Below are positions 24,055 through 36,792 of a stretch of DNA of 64,000 bases, piece after piece. The first letter of the stretch is position 1. The number at the start of each line of letters is the position of its first letter. Source of the DNA: Punica granatum (lineage: Eukaryota > Streptophyta > Magnoliopsida > Myrtales > Lythraceae); NCBI RefSeq assembly GCF_007655135.1, contig NC_045133.1, forward strand, positions 4,068,376 to 4,132,375, read 5' to 3'. Position numbers and translations under genes: made by a program. The notes under the pieces were generated by a model. It ran no database searches, was not told where the DNA came from, and saw only the letters and a list, made by a program, of their open reading frames with translations.

Positions 24055-25730
24055 ATGCCACACGGTTTCTTCGGCAGACTCCCATATATAATGTGCTTTT
24101 GGAGTTTTTCCTTGTACTCTTCACTCGTCTCTCCGCCTCTATTTTCACATCTCGATTATGCGTTCAACTGAAGCTCCATATATGATGCAGAGTGACATGC
24201 TGAGTAGCTTATTGGAAGTTTTAGATCCAGACAAACTCTTTTACATAATTCATCATATGGGTGTTTTTGCAACAGAGCCCTCCTTGTACCCTTCAAGACC
24301 TTTGATAGTCGAATTTTTCTTCAAGTCCTAACATTTGCTCGGCAGTTCTTTCACGGCTGAAGCCTCTCGACAAATACTATTTAGAAATCGTTGACAGTGC
24401 AGGTTTTTGGTGGGATTGTTAGCTATGCTGGGCCTCCGATGCTGTGAACTTGTGCACGAAAGAAATAAGTAACCAACTGTGAAATACAATTCTCGCACCT
24501 ATGAAATGGTAGAGAAGAAAAACGTAATAAATGGTTTGCGTAATCGCCATTGGTAATCTCAGAAGTAATGTTTGATGGCCTGGCATTTCACGCTGGATGT
24601 CTCATGAATTAGATAGTGTGCACCTGAGTTAACAGCACAGGTAAAATGAAGTTTCGAAAGATAAACTCAGCGCATACAGTCGTGATATTGTAGCACGTAT
24701 TTGTTCACACGGCGACTCATACGCGAATTAACGGATTCCCTGTTGTCGCACTTGGGACTCATACACGATAACGGATTCCCTATTGTCGCACTTGGGAAGA
24801 GCGGAAATGCCAGCTCGTGAGGATGGCATGTCCACTGCATCGAACTCGTTCGTTCGTATAGCTGATGGCTTTACTGCAACCGAATTTTTCTTTTCCTTTA
24901 CTTTTTATCGATGGATGGATGCCTCGTGCGGCATTTTATTCTATTCGATTCCATCGTGGAACTGAAGTTGCAGACAGCTCATTCCTTCGCCCCTTCAGAT
25001 TATTTATTTATATACATATATATATTTATATATATATATAGACACACATATAATATATATATACACACACACACACCCCAACAAAATCCAAACGTTCATC
25101 TACTAAACTGCGATCCCATCTCTCCCCATTTAGATTAGGTCAGCAAGCCAAACCTCAATACCCTATGGCTTTATATTATTATCCTTTTTTAAAAAAAAAT
25201 AAAAAAATTTGAGTGAAATAGAAGAATATAATTTTGAAATTTTGTAAATTTAGTAATGGTGTATTAATTTTTGGTAGTGGTGCCGGTCATGAGATGAGTG
25301 GGGCTTGACGTGGCCATGGAATCCCCCTTTGCAGTATCAACTCCCATACTCCAACTTGGGCTTCATCGGTCAGACCCCCATGTGGGTCCCATTCTCATAT
25401 GTTCGGGGTCCATCCCCGGCTCACCACATCCTCGTGGTATCGGCAATGTACTGAACCCATCACGTTACACAGAGCATGTAAACTATAGTCCTTACTATGA
25501 ACTAGTATCTCAGCAAGTCGGTACTTCTATTGTCCGTGCTGAAATCGAGTCATGGTTGATCCTTGCCGGTTCTTGACAGGTAAACAGCCAGAGCACGAGG
25601 CTGAACCAGAATTGAGCTGATGCTGGACAAGAAAATGGAACACGGTAAGACCAGTCCTTCTAGTTCTGGTTTCAGTTAGAAAAACCGAACCGAACCGAAC
25701 CGAACCTAGCCATGTGATGCCTAATCTGAG
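24055..25730. other. BTF3 3' UTR and intergenic spacer
   Basis: After the BTF3 3' end there is no supported gene. AT and AC dinucleotide microsatellites lie at about 25001-25079 and a short CCGAA pentamer repeat at 25684-25708. A tandem repetition of ACGGATTCCCT(A/G)TTGTCGCACTTGGGA occurs near 24731-24797. Confidence 0.5.
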
Positions 25731-25742
25731 ACTATATATATG
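25731..25742 (+). promoter_or_regulatory. TATA-like element of the XTH gene
   Basis: ACTATATATATG lies about 105 bases before the XTH start codon, a plausible TATA box with a short leader. No other promoter motif is assigned. Confidence 0.4.
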
Positions 25743-25845
25743 CATATGGACCTTGGTCTGGAAGCCACTACCCTGCACTGATCGAGTGGCTTCTAACTCT
25801 GAAGCTCAGACATTGCCATATAGCTCGACAGTACTAGGTGGTAAC

Positions 25846-27385
25846 ATGGTGATGACATTCGTGTTCAGCTTACTTCTTCTGCTTGTGGGCCCAGCGATCT
25901 GTGGCGGGACCTTCAGTGACCTCTTTCAACCTTACTGGGCACCTCAGAACGTTGCTGTTGATGATGATGCAGACCAGACGAAGCTCTCCCTCGACGCCTC
26001 TTCCGGTACGAACCTCCTCATTCCATCCGGACCTCTTGTATCACCCGACTGATCTCGACACATTTGATGTCAAAGTCAGTGTTACTGACCCCGGTTGGAA
26101 TCAGCATCATACATGACATGAGACAGACCCTTCAAACTTACCTAACACCCATATGAGAGCCGTTTTCACGTTTTTATGTGGCATCGAGTCGATATTGCAG
26201 GTTGCGGGTTCGAGTCGAAGAAGAAGTACTTGTTTGGGCTGGCAAGCATGCAGATCAAACTGGTGGAAGGTGACTCGGCCGGGACGGTGACAGCATTCTA
26301 TGTGTGCCCCCGGTTTTCTTGTGCATTAATGCGTAAAATGCTACCCGTTCCCAAGTTTGAAAACTTTACATGCGTTCGGCCGTCAATACTATTGGGTTTA
26401 ACAGTAAAAGACAAATTATAAAGAAAAACTATTCATAATAAAAAAATCTCACTATTGTTTAAGCCAATAATTCTTTTTGAAAGAATCGTCCGTCATCTTT
26501 TAATCTTGTCATTCTACGTTTTCTAAAAAGTTGTCGATGGTGAATGCAGATGTCATCAGACGGGCCTAACCACGACGAGCTCGATTTCGAGTTTCTCGGG
26601 AACGTGTCAGGAGAGCCATACCTCGTTCAGACGAATGTCTATGTCAATGGGACCGGGAACAGAGAGCAGAGGCACACACTTTGGTTTGATCCCACGCAGG
26701 ATTTCCATACCTACTCCTTGTTCTGGAACCGCCGCTGTGTCTTGTAATTAAGTTGCTAATTACTCCGACGCGTAATCTTTTCTTCGTTCGACATACGAAT
26801 GGATTCGGTGTATGATATTCCGATCGTGACGGGAAAATTTTATGTACTTTGGCACTTTCATAAGGTTTCTTGTGGACGGAATCCCAATCCGAGCGTTTGT
26901 GAGCAAAGAGGTGAGCGGGATACCGTACCCGAGATCTCAGCCGATGGGAGTCCGAGCGTCGGTTTGGAACGCGGACGACTGGGCCACACAGGGCGGGAGG
27001 GTCAAGACAGATTGGAGTCATGCCCCGTTTGTTTCCACGTTCAGGTCATTATGATGTCTTTGCCGTTTGATTAGGCATTCTTATTCCTTCATATTCAGAA
27101 GGATATCCATACCATTTCTTACTAATATCTTACTTATCTTCGATATCACGGTTCAGGTCGTTCCAGATTGATGCTTGTGACCTACTTGAGGACGGCAGCG
27201 GCACCGAAGTCGTGACGCGGTGCACCGAGTCAGGGCAGTTCTGGTGGGACAAGCCAGAGTTTGATGGGCTGGACCGGCACAGGAACCGTCAGCTCAGGAG
27301 GGTTCAGAGGAAGCACCTTGTGTACGACTATTGCCGGGACAAACTCCGGTTCTCCGATCAGCTGCCCAGGGAATGCGTTGCGTAG
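25846..27385 (+). CDS. XTH: Xyloglucan endotransglucosylase/hydrolase (XTH)
   Basis: Five exons: 25846-26005, 26201-26301, 26550-26743, 26865-27044 and 27157-27385; 287 aa, typical for GH16 XTHs. A signal peptide ([17 protein letters not shown]) directs secretion to the wall, where XTHs cut and rejoin xyloglucan. The active-site motif is [11 protein letters not shown] at residues 95-105, with predicted nucleophile Glu97 and acid/base Glu101, followed by the usual N-glycosylation site [14 protein letters not shown] and the Cys-containing C-terminal XET region ([30 protein letters not shown]) are present. Common XTHs have DEIDFEFLG, so Leu at the third place is a conservative change. The exon 3 donor is GTAATT after CGCTGTGTCTT, and exon 4 begins inside [11 protein letters not shown]. 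Subgroup not certain. Confidence 0.9.
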
Positions 27386-27668
27386 CTCAGCTAGCTCTTA
27401 AGCTTGGTGCATAAAAATTGAGAATCAACACGATTTGTTGTACTCTCCCATGCCTATGATTTCCAGATTTCGGTTATTTCACTCCCTAAATCTCCAATTC
27501 TTCGCGTAATGATTGTGGGCTTGGCCCATAATGAACGATATGGTAGTAGACAATGATGGGCCCTTGTCAGCCCAAGGCCGATCATCAAATGGGCTTAGAG
27601 GTTAATCCCGGTAGGTCTGCCCTTTGCAATCCGTAACAGCGACAAAAGAGACCGAGCGACAAATACTC
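27386..27668. other. XTH 3' region
   Basis: 3' UTR and spacer with no further gene seen. The palindrome-like GGGCTTGGCCC lies near 27508. Confidence 0.4.
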
Positions 27669-27932
27669 CGTTTGGTTTCGTAATCGAATTTTAAGATTTT
27701 AACTCTAACTTTAACTATGTTCACTACATAACAAAAATCAATTCTTCAAAGTAAAAGGGTGGGCCCCATACATAAACCCACATACAACTCCATTATACTC
27801 AATTTAATTTTTAATACTAAATTCTCTGAATTATTCATTATTTTTTTACATTTTTTCTCATAATTCAACAATACAATCATTACAATCTAATTAAAATCAA
27901 AACTCAATTCAACTCAACTCTAAAACCAAACA
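27669..27932. mobile_element. MITE, copy A of a family with two members here
   Basis: An AT-rich 264-bp element with inverted ends (CGTTTGGTTTCG...ACCAAACAC) and an internal GGTGGGCCCCATAC. Its left end matches the reverse complement of the right end of the element at 50359-50606 over about 45 bases. No ORF. A target-site duplication was not clear, so the superfamily is left open. Confidence 0.6.
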
Positions 27933-28847
27933 CACCATTACCTTTTCAATTTTGTTATGTCCATGCGACATGATATGATTACTGTGAGAAATATGTTCGG
28001 GAAGCCGAACCCGATCATCGGCACCATAGCCGGACGAACCAAACCTTGTCCATACCTATCAAGACCCTGTCACATCTATTTACGATATCGCGGTGAAGGG
28101 CTCAAAAGCATTCAGCCCAGAAACTAATCAGGCCCGGAAAGCATTTCGCCGTCGAAGAAGAATGGTCATATGGGCCTAAATGGGCCTGAGAGCAGAAATG
28201 GTAAAAGTAAAGGTAGGCCATGAATTTGCTCTATTCAGCATATCCGGCCCAATTATCAAATTCTAATTCTAACTCTTCACTTTCATTTCACGCCAATCTC
28301 ATGCGGGTATAATTCACTAAACGGGATCACAAAGGTCTCGGTACGAAGTAAGCCAACATCCATAGGAACGTCGATCTTGTGTTCCCGGTTTTAGTTGGCC
28401 CTCTCCCTCTATCAATCTAACTCCTTAAAACAATCCAGTAAACATTAAATAAATATACAGTACCTTGATGACACCATAGAATTTCCCTTGTACATATTGA
28501 CGAGTGTGAATCTCATTTATACTATAATTACCAAGAGTTGTGATTATCCCGATTTCAAGAGCTCCATTCAAGATTCTCTAGGGGGCGGTGCAAACTTCAT
28601 ATCGAATTTTACATGGCACCAATCACTAACATTAGAGTCATGGATGAATAGGCAATCTATAAGGGGCAAACTTGTATAATGAAGGATGTTTGGGGTGCAA
28701 ATTGATTAAGTGCGAACTTTAGGGTACTATATATATACATATACGCATGAAATTAAATTTCGGGTGAAAGAAAAGCGTGTAAAAATAAAATAAAATAATT
28801 AATTAATTAACGGAAAATGCTGCAGAGCCTTTCAGGAAAGAGCGGCA
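27933..28847. other. Intergenic spacer before the TPR gene
   Basis: Nothing coding is supported. TATATATATACATATA lies near 28728 and an AAAAT/AATT-rich stretch at 28780-28810, just before the leader of the next gene. Confidence 0.4.
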
Positions 28848-30383
28848 ATGGAGGGAGCTGTGGCCTCTGCTGCCACTATCCATCGCTCTCCGGCCCTTCA
28901 CTCGCTCTTCTCCGGCGCATCTCTCTCACCTCCGCCGAGAAGACGCCGCTGCTTCAGTCCCGGCGCCACCGTCACTGGCAGCCTGAGCTCCGAGCTCAAG
29001 GAGATCAGGGTCTGCACCAACCGCACTTGCCGCAAACAAGGCTCCCTCCAGACCCTCGAGACTCTCTCCGGCCTCGCCCCGGCGGACGTCACAGTGAAGA
29101 CATGCGGCTGCCTCGGCCGCTGCGGCTCGGGCCCCAACCTCGCCCTTCTGCCGGAAGGCGTCATCGTTAGCCACATCGGGACCGCTGCTCGCGCCTCTCG
29201 GATCCTCTGCGACACCGATGACCTGCTGTTAAGGAGCCTAGAGGCCCTCGCGCTGAAGAAGAGAGCCGATAGTGAGCTCGACCGCCGAAATTTCTCCGAT
29301 GCCGAGGCCTTGCTCACGCAGGTATTTGCTCTCGCCGATTGAAGATGCATTCAGTATAAATCTTCACTGCAAGTCTTATCTGCTTCAATTTTGGACTAAT
29401 CACTGCATGTTTATGTAAAAAATTCGATGAAATTTTCAATTTTGGACTAATCGCTCATTCCGGCGTCGGCTTGGCCAACATAATGCGAGCTTCTGAGTAA
29501 TAATGTCTATAATTCTCCGAAGCTAATTGAGCTCGATCGATTTTCCTAACCGTTGAGCTGTCTGTGAGAACCGATCAGGGTTCGTGCTGTGTAATCGAAG
29601 CTATGTTACGAAGATAATCATCAGTTGGTAGAATGTGATTGACAATGGAGTTGTTTCTACCATCTGCAGGCGATAAATTCGAAACCAGTTGGTGGTATCC
29701 ATGTTATGTACAAAGACAGGTCGGTGAAGCTGCGTGCCGAATGTTTCTTTTCTGGTCGATTTCTTGACAGCGTCTGTAGAGTCTTCCATGTGCTGCTCTG
29801 CATTTATGGCATGTACTTATTTCATATTAACTCATTTTCGTGCCATATTTTCTCGCGCAGATCAGTTGCAAGGCTGGGAATGACCGACTACGACGGTGCT
29901 CTTGAAGATGCTAGAGAAGCTACAAATTTAGCTCCTAACTACACCGAGGTCAGCCAAGTTGACCCCATTTTAACTCGACCTCTGCATTTCAAGGCGTTTT
30001 GCCTTGTTAGGATCTGTTTTTAGGTACAATATCCCTTCCGTTTCGACAGGGCTATATTTGTGAGGGTGATGCTTTCCTGGCGATGGAACAATTTGACAAA
30101 GCAGAGAAGTCATATTCCATTTGTCTAGAGATAGATCCTACCATACGCCGAACTATATCGTTCAAGGTATCTTCTGATTCCGGTAAATACAATATTGGCA
30201 AAGCATTCATAACATTAACTACTGTAATGAAAGAGTGAGGATATCAGTTTGTTTCAATGCATTCATCGTCTACTATTTAAGGCTTGCTGTTGAATGTATG
30301 CCGCATTGCCTTGTGATCCTTACTCTTAACAGGCTAGAACCGAGAAGCTCCGGGAGAAACTAACTGCTGCAAATTTGGCATAA
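28848..30383 (+). CDS. Thioredoxin-like 2Fe-2S domain plus TPR protein, chloroplast-type
   Basis: Five exons: 28848-29321, 29670-29719, 29861-29948, 30050-30166 and 30333-30383; 259 aa. Residues 1-45 are rich in Ser, Arg and Pro and look like a transit peptide. Residues 52-100 hold a thioredoxin-fold ferredoxin pattern: EIRVCTNRTCRKQGS (Cys56, Cys61) and KTCGCLGRCGSGPN (Cys86/88, Cys92), the four-Cys layout that binds a 2Fe-2S cluster in this family. Residues 145-245 make tetratricopeptide-type helices (DYDGALEDAREATNLAPNYT, AMEQFDKAEKSYSICLEIDP). The first exon is much more GC-rich than the rest, as is common for plastid proteins. The exact role is unknown; electron transfer or protein assembly in the plastid is inference. 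Confidence 0.85.
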
Positions 30384-30984
30384 GCATTTGGACTAGATGG
30401 ACAGGCTTGTGCAGGTTATCCTCAAAGCTCCTACTTAAATCCGGTTCGTCTTACATGAAAGGCAAACCCTTGTACTAGATCATGGAGAAGTCAGTCAAGG
30501 GAGTTTCGGACTTTGCCTTGCTTCAGTGGCTTCGCGAAGATGAATAACATTATCGAAGTGCTCAAATAATTGAGTTGTATATAGTTTATGTACCCGATCT
30601 TAGGTCCATATGATCAGCTTGTGCCACAAATGGTCAATCCATACAAAATGTAGCAACTGGATGCTTACTATATAGAGATCATCCTGCCGATGAGATGACG
30701 GTAAGTTCACAGAGTGTACGTTTAGTATCTATAGTAGAACACTAACATGACCCGTTTTCGTAATGGAATAGTAATATGGTAGATACTAACACAAAGCCAT
30801 TTCGTCATTGAGTGGAAATGGTTCTATCACTACTACTACTGTCTTTCCTATAGTTTTACCTTTAGCTTTAATTACCGTAGATACAAATACAATCATGAGC
30901 TATATATATTGCTTCGTGACTTCGCTATCTCAGTATCACTTCTAGTATCACGTTCATTACTGTAGTGGTTAATCTCATAGCGCG
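30384..30984. other. Convergent 3' spacer
   Basis: 3' UTRs of the TPR gene (+) and NAB gene (-). No additional gene or repeat recognised. Confidence 0.5.
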
Positions 30985-32616
30985 TTACTGACCACAAGTT
31001 GGGCTAATACCACACTTGAAGATGTCCATATTCTTGACCTTTGCCCACCATTTCACCACCTTTTTCTTCTTCCCAGCACCAGCCTTCTTGTACTCGATGG
31101 ACTTTCTTATTGCAGCCCTCTCCCTCTTCAGCTTCCACTTTTCGAACTCAAAACACCCAAGAGGGCTTCTCTCTCTGTGTCTCGTATCCCATTCGAACTG
31201 CATCCCTTTCCTAACAATCTCGTCAAAATACTCCTTGTTCTTCTCCTCCAAACCGAAGATACGACCCTGAAGTTCATCAATCTTACTGCTGAGCTCACCC
31301 ACACACCCCTCCTCCCTTATCTTCCACACACACCTCGCAAGCTCTTCAGCCCTAGTCTTCATCAGCTCTGACTCAGTCGCTAGCACCCGGTTCTCCTCCA
31401 CAAGCGCCGCCACTTGGTATCCCAAGGCTGAGTTCTGACTCAGTAGTATCATCCTCTCCGATTCCAGGACCTCGAGCAGGTTCTCCTGGAGCTCCATCTT
31501 CCGAGACGATTCCCCCCTTCGGCACTCCATCATGTTCACCTCATGGAGCAGCAGATCGTGCTCGACATTCTTCATCACAAGCTCGGCAATCAGCATATCC
31601 ACACTCATCTTGATGGAGCCCGGAGTTGATGGCGGCTTCTGGTAAGAGAGGGTGCTCTCAGCCTCGGAATCAATTTCACCATCATCTTGGTCGGAAAGAC
31701 CTCCGAAGGACAGCTGAGAAGGAGATTGCTTCACCCGGTTTCTTTTTCGCTTTACTAGGCCTCGGAGATAGCGGTCGGAGAGGGAGAGGTAGGCATTGTA
31801 AAGGTCCTGAAGAAGGGATAGAAGCTGAGGCCGCTTCCTGTAGTATGATTCAGCTCGCTGAGCGAACGTGTCCTCGGGGCTGTCTTCTTCAGAATTGATA
31901 GCCTCTATTGCCTTCATCCTCTCATCCAAATCTGAACGAAATCCACGGAAATTGAAAAAGCTTAAAATGTTAATGAATTTATTAATATTTTATTATTTAA
32001 ATATATACCGGGTAGGTGCTGGATTGGATTTGGGACAGAGATCAGAGATGTCACTGTGACGGATATGAACAAAAAATCAATTGTAGACTGCAGCAAGTCA
32101 TCAGATTCCTTACATTCAAAGATGGCAAATTTCAAATTTCGAAACTGGGATGGCTTTGTGTACAAAGGTAAAGACCAAAAGAGCTATGGCGCCTCATGCT
32201 ACCAAAAGAAACCTCACAGCCATGGCCTTTTCATGGAGATATTCTCCGCCCAGGAAAGTGACCTCCCTGGATTTTGCTTGGCACCCGAAAAGTTTCAGTT
32301 TGAAAATGGCAGGGAAAGTTCTTTGTTAACTCGAAACAATTCAAATCAAAGCAGGAACTGGTTGGCTCATCTTTTATTTGAATGGTGATTTTGAGCTCAA
32401 AAAAAGGGCATATATCATATATATGTTATATAATGGTGAACGGTCAAGGAAACGGAAGAGTACTGTAGCGTGTGAGGAGACTGTACCGGCAATGGTCGAC
32501 AGAAGCCAAGAAGGCCTGGTAATGGTGGTGGTGGTGGCAGGTGCAGAGCTGCTTTTTGACTCGGCAGTTGGTGGGGTAGAAGAAGATTGGCACGAGCTCT
32601 TCTTCTCCATGCTCAT
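30985..32616 (-). CDS. KIP1-like / NETWORKED-type (NAB domain) coiled-coil protein
   Basis: Two exons, 32487-32616 and 30985-31931, encode 358 aa. The ATG at 32616 opens MSMEKKSS; the frame upstream begins only with GTG. After a Ser/Thr/Pro-rich start, PSWLLSTIADLDERMKAI, FAQRAESYYRKRPQLLSLLQ and YNAYLSLSDRYL form a shortened actin-binding NAB domain (about residues 35-105) without the usual WWW start. A coiled coil follows (about 150-275) and a very basic C-terminus contains the KAGAGKKKKVVKWWAKVKNM stretch. The plant relatives are called kinase-interacting family proteins; NET proteins link actin to membranes. Actin binding is inferred and the NAB domain is incomplete, so it may be lost. 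Confidence 0.8.
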
Positions 32617-33549
32617 CCCCGTGTCGTATGTGCAGGGCCTCACCCTAATAAATCAACAGAACAGAACAAACCCATATATATAAGTCCATGAAGATACAAA
32701 AGGTCGTCATGATTCATGAGAGCATCGTGGAAATTGCAGGGCAAAGTTCCCATGGAATCTAATCATGCAGTTTGTTCAGAGTTTCCTAATCCATTGATGA
32801 AACTTTTATGAGGGAGGCTTCATCAGAAGATAGTACGATGACACATTTATGAAAGCCTCTGATCAGCAGCTGGCAGAAGAAAACAACAGAGAGAGAGAGC
32901 ATCGAAGCACGGGAAAACAGACATTGCGTATGTATGAGCAGCGGTGTCGCAAATCTCGATGAATCACATCACGCTCTCAACATACATGGCCAACAGAACA
33001 AATCATTCCAAGTAAATACGTTCTGCTTCGTTCCCCTCTCTCTCACCAACTGATAAGGGAACTTCAATGGCGAACCAACAGGGTGACGCTAACACCATGA
33101 TCGCGATTGCTGCTAAGATTAGCTGAAAACCCCCTCTTCTCGTGACAATTTTCGTCGATCGTTCTCAAAATTACGAAGGACAAGCTAACTGTACGATCGA
33201 ATAAAAGGAGTTCTAACATGTAGTCCGAACGACGAGCATGGCCTACGTAGTTGAACAGCGTTTAAGGCGCTTCCTTCCGTGAGCAAAGCGCGGCAATGAC
33301 AGAGCAACGACTACTGCTCCACGAAGATGAGGTAAGCTACGGAGATTGCAGAACCAGCAGAGTTGAGTGGTGATGGAGAAGAAGACGGAGGAGTAACTCA
33401 CCGAGAGCTCTGTTGCGGTTGCCGATGAACCGATACTGCCAACGCCATTGATGAAGCTCACATGCAAACAACGAGAACCGACCAAAGTAGAAGTGGCAGC
33501 AGAGAGCGAGAGGGATGGCTAGAGAGTAAAAGTGAGAGGAAGAAGGTAA

Positions 33550-33550
<1 letters not shown>
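32617..33550 (-). other. Probable upstream leader region of the NAB gene
   Basis: On the minus strand a donor-like CTCG|GTGAGT lies at about 33402, preceded by a short ATG-initiated frame (MALAVSVHRQPQQSS), compatible with a 5' UTR exon and leader intron. No separate protein gene can be supported. This assignment is weak. Confidence 0.25.
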
Positions 33551-33584
<34 letters not shown>

Positions 33585-33604
33585 GTATGTATGTGTGTGT
33601 GGAT
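33551..33604. repeat. (GT)n(AT)n microsatellite
   Basis: GT repeats pass into AT repeats and then into TGTATGTATGTGTGTG. The reverse strand encodes only low-complexity ORFs. Confidence 0.9.
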
Positions 33605-35199
33605 CTGATGATAGAGAGAGAAAGGGGAGGAGAGAGGAGAGATGGGCGGAAAATCCGTGAGGAAGATCGACACGACGGCGATAGGACGAGTCGGGACTCG
33701 GGAGAGGCCGGGGGGAAGCGACGTCTTGTATCTATCTTGTCGCTTTTTCTTCCGTACATATTTATATTCGGGTGATTTTGATTTTTTTTTTGGGGACAGC
33801 TGGTGATTTTGATTTGAAAAATTGAAATCCTTCACTGAAAAAGAACAAAGAAGAACAAAATTTGAAGATAATATATAAATAAAGAAAGAAAGTATAAAAA
33901 TATATATATATTTAAAGGTGAAATTCTTTATTTGAAGGTGAAAATTCAACAATGGCCCGAAGCAACTATTACTCCGAGCCTGATGGACGATGAATCGGCT
34001 TTGCGTGATCGGGGATTCGCCAAGTTGCTTCAATAGCCAATAGAAGCTAATGGATCGCCAGTGTAATCGACTTGTGTAGCAAGGTATATATTTGATGCTA
34101 CAAAATAATAATTGTATTTTTTTAATAAATATTACAAAATACTAATTGCAATCCATATACTAGAGAGCCAAAAAAATACATTTAATTATTCGATAAAAAA
34201 AGTAAATATAAATTATTGCATTTTTTTTACAAGAGAGGTTAAGTAATAAATTCTTATCCTTATAAGATATCAATACATGTGTGATGATTAATTACTTTTT
34301 AGAATTAAATATAATTACTTTATAATATGTCTTGTAGATTTTTAACATTAAGTTATATGTAGAATACAATGTGTAATAAAATAAATTTCCTAATATATCA
34401 CGGACACGGGTAGTGTCACAACGAGCATCAAATATGAGATATTTTGGTCTTCAAACAAAGGTGTATATCACTGTATAACACTTTATTTATTAAATAAATA
34501 TTCTCTTGATAATTGTGTATTTAGATAGATATATAAAACTATATATGAGCTAAATATAAGAATTATGGTTTCCCAATAACAAAAAAGTTAGAATTATGGG
34601 CCCTACATAAGCTGGACTAAGATTACTTCGAGCATGGATATTTTGATATTTATAAATAAAAATTATATATCATTATTCTATTTTTTGAAATTATTGCTAT
34701 ACTTTTTCAATAATAAGAGCTCTAATGATAGTCTAAATCAACAAAAAAAAATATTGCTATTCTAATTCAACCAAAAAAAATTGAAACAATGACCGTCTCA
34801 TAAGAGCTCTCACGATCTTTATGTCAACTAGTCAGCGTATAAATTGCATTTCCTGAACGTGTGGACTACATGAACTTGTCGATCCTTCTCCAAGAGTAGA
34901 GGAATTGAACGAACAAGACCTTGGATGCTAGGATTGCACCTGCAATATGAATAGGCCACGGATAAATGCCGCACTAAATCTGAATCAAGCTCTGACCGCG
35001 AGCCCATGCCAATTTTAAGCCAGTTTTATTTATATTATACCTCTTCTCTAACTTGAAAATTTTACATTCTTATATCATGCATTTTTGGTGAATTTATGGT
35101 CTCATAAATAACCTCACCAGCCTTATCCAAAGCCTTTCGAGTAATCTAAAGTCCATTGATTGAGGTTTTTTTTTTATTAAAAAGCGGCTCATAATATAA
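33605..35199. other. AT-rich intergenic spacer
   Basis: No gene is supported. Long A/T homopolymers and scattered TAATTA-type sequence only. Confidence 0.5.
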
Positions 35200-35470
35200 G
35201 GGAAAATTCCTGAACATTTCATAATTTGAAAACAAGTATCACAGTACATCATATTTCGAAAAATTAACATGGTGCATCACGAAAATTTTGAAAATTTTTA
35301 CCGTGCATCATTTTCGTCAACTGATGGACAGAAAGCTGGCGTCCATCTGTTAACGGAAATGATGCACGGTGAAAATTTTCAAAATTTTCGTGATGCACCA
35401 CGTTAATTTTTCGAAATATAATGCATTGTGATATTTGTTTTCAAATTGTGATGCGCGGTGTCATTTTTCC
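35200..35470. mobile_element. Fold-back (long inverted repeat) MITE
   Basis: Two arms of about 130 bases (35200-35329 and 35341-35470) are near-perfect reverse complements around an 11-base loop, AGAAAGCTGGC. Both arms share TTTCGAAAAATTAAC and GCATCACGAAAATTTTGAAA (the right arm as reverse complement). TATAA occurs on both outer sides (35195-35199 and 35471-35475) as a possible target duplication. No ORF. A transcript would fold into one long hairpin. Confidence 0.75.
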
Positions 35471-36792
35471 TATAATAAAAGAGAAATACTAATAGCTAAT
35501 AAAGAAGTACGAATAGTCTCATTAGATATTAAACATGCAACCTCTTGATCGTCGGGTATGAATGTGATTCACTGTGTAACATCCTATTTTCCGTTGTTTG
35601 AGGTTTGATCAACTGGCCTAGAGAAACAAGCAGAAGTTACTTAAAATGACACTTGTTTACCCAACGGGCATTTATGAGTTTCTCAAACAGATATTTTGTC
35701 AGTTTATGTAAATAAAACAATTTACTGCTCTTTCTCGAATGAGTTTAGACTAATATGTGACGAGTCAGCTGCTTTATTCGGTCTAGCAAAAATGTGAAAT
35801 CAAAATGCCACGGACATTGGAGCCCAAGGACATGCCATGAGGACATGACAGTCGTGGAGTCGTCACCCCGTAACCATCACGCTCCGCGCTGGTTGACGAC
35901 CGGCGAATGCTCTGTCCATGCGAAAACAAAATTTTGAACCAGAAATCTAGCTCAAAAGTTTTTAAACATTAGGAGGGGCTGTTTATTCGTATTACCATGC
36001 CATGATCGCGTAATCATCGAACCGATCCGATAGTTAACGTAAAATAATTTTTCTTCAATTAAATATAAAATTATTATTATTATTATTATTTTGTAAAATT
36101 ACAACACTGCTAACTATATTCTCGAGGAGCAACTAACTCTAACTCCTCTCTCTCTCTCTCTAATCTCTCTCCTCTGTAAAGGGCGGGAAGACGCAACGAG
36201 GAATTTCTCCAATCTCCATTGCCGCAGCTTCTCCTTCTTCTCCACTTCAGTTCCACAGGTACTCTCTCTCTCTCTCTAGATTGCGGTTCAGTGATCCTGA
36301 TCAACTGATTACGATCTGCATTAGCTCGATCATGGCGCATCGGCGATCATACAGTCACCATCCGCGTGGGATATCATCTCCGATAGAGATAACCTGCTGC
36401 TCCGTGAGAACTCCGAGCGGCACATAAAGCCGCTGGTTGATTCCACTGAAATCAGAGCTAGCTCTGCTTCGGGCTCGTTTCCCCTGTTCATTTCAACTCG
36501 TACCTAGCTAGTCCTTCACCTACATTTCCGCGTCTCGCGATTGTCTGTGAATTTCCGTCACTTACTGAGGTGTTGATGTGGCTCTGTTCATTGGCCGATG
36601 AAGTTGGAGAGGCAGAGCATAGGAGATGGACTATCAGACACATTCTCTGATGATCTTGTGGATACATATTTGCAGTCTACTAAGTAGGACGGAAGAAGCC
36701 GATGATTAGTAGGGGGAATAGCCGAGGGGCATTTTGATCGATCAGTGATCGCGAATTGCTGTCTATTTGCAGGAATATTTTGGATCGTGAAA
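35471..36792. other. Promoter and leader region of the phytocyanin gene
   Basis: AT-rich spacer with an (ATT)n run near 36072, then two CT microsatellites (about 36148-36165 and 36261-36278) with a donor-like TTCCACAGGTACTC between them. This is compatible with a leader exon of the next gene. No separate ORF is credible. Confidence 0.4.

Noticed and set aside
26644..27021. A 125-aa minus-strand frame
   Set aside because: Antisense of XTH exons 3 and 4.
29601..30023. Separate small genes in the TPR gene introns
   Set aside because: Frames are exon read-through into introns; splicing restores the TPR protein.
33458..34033. A 191-aa minus-strand frame with Tyr/Ile/His-rich sequence
   Set aside because: Translation of GT/AT microsatellites and a CT-rich leader; low complexity.
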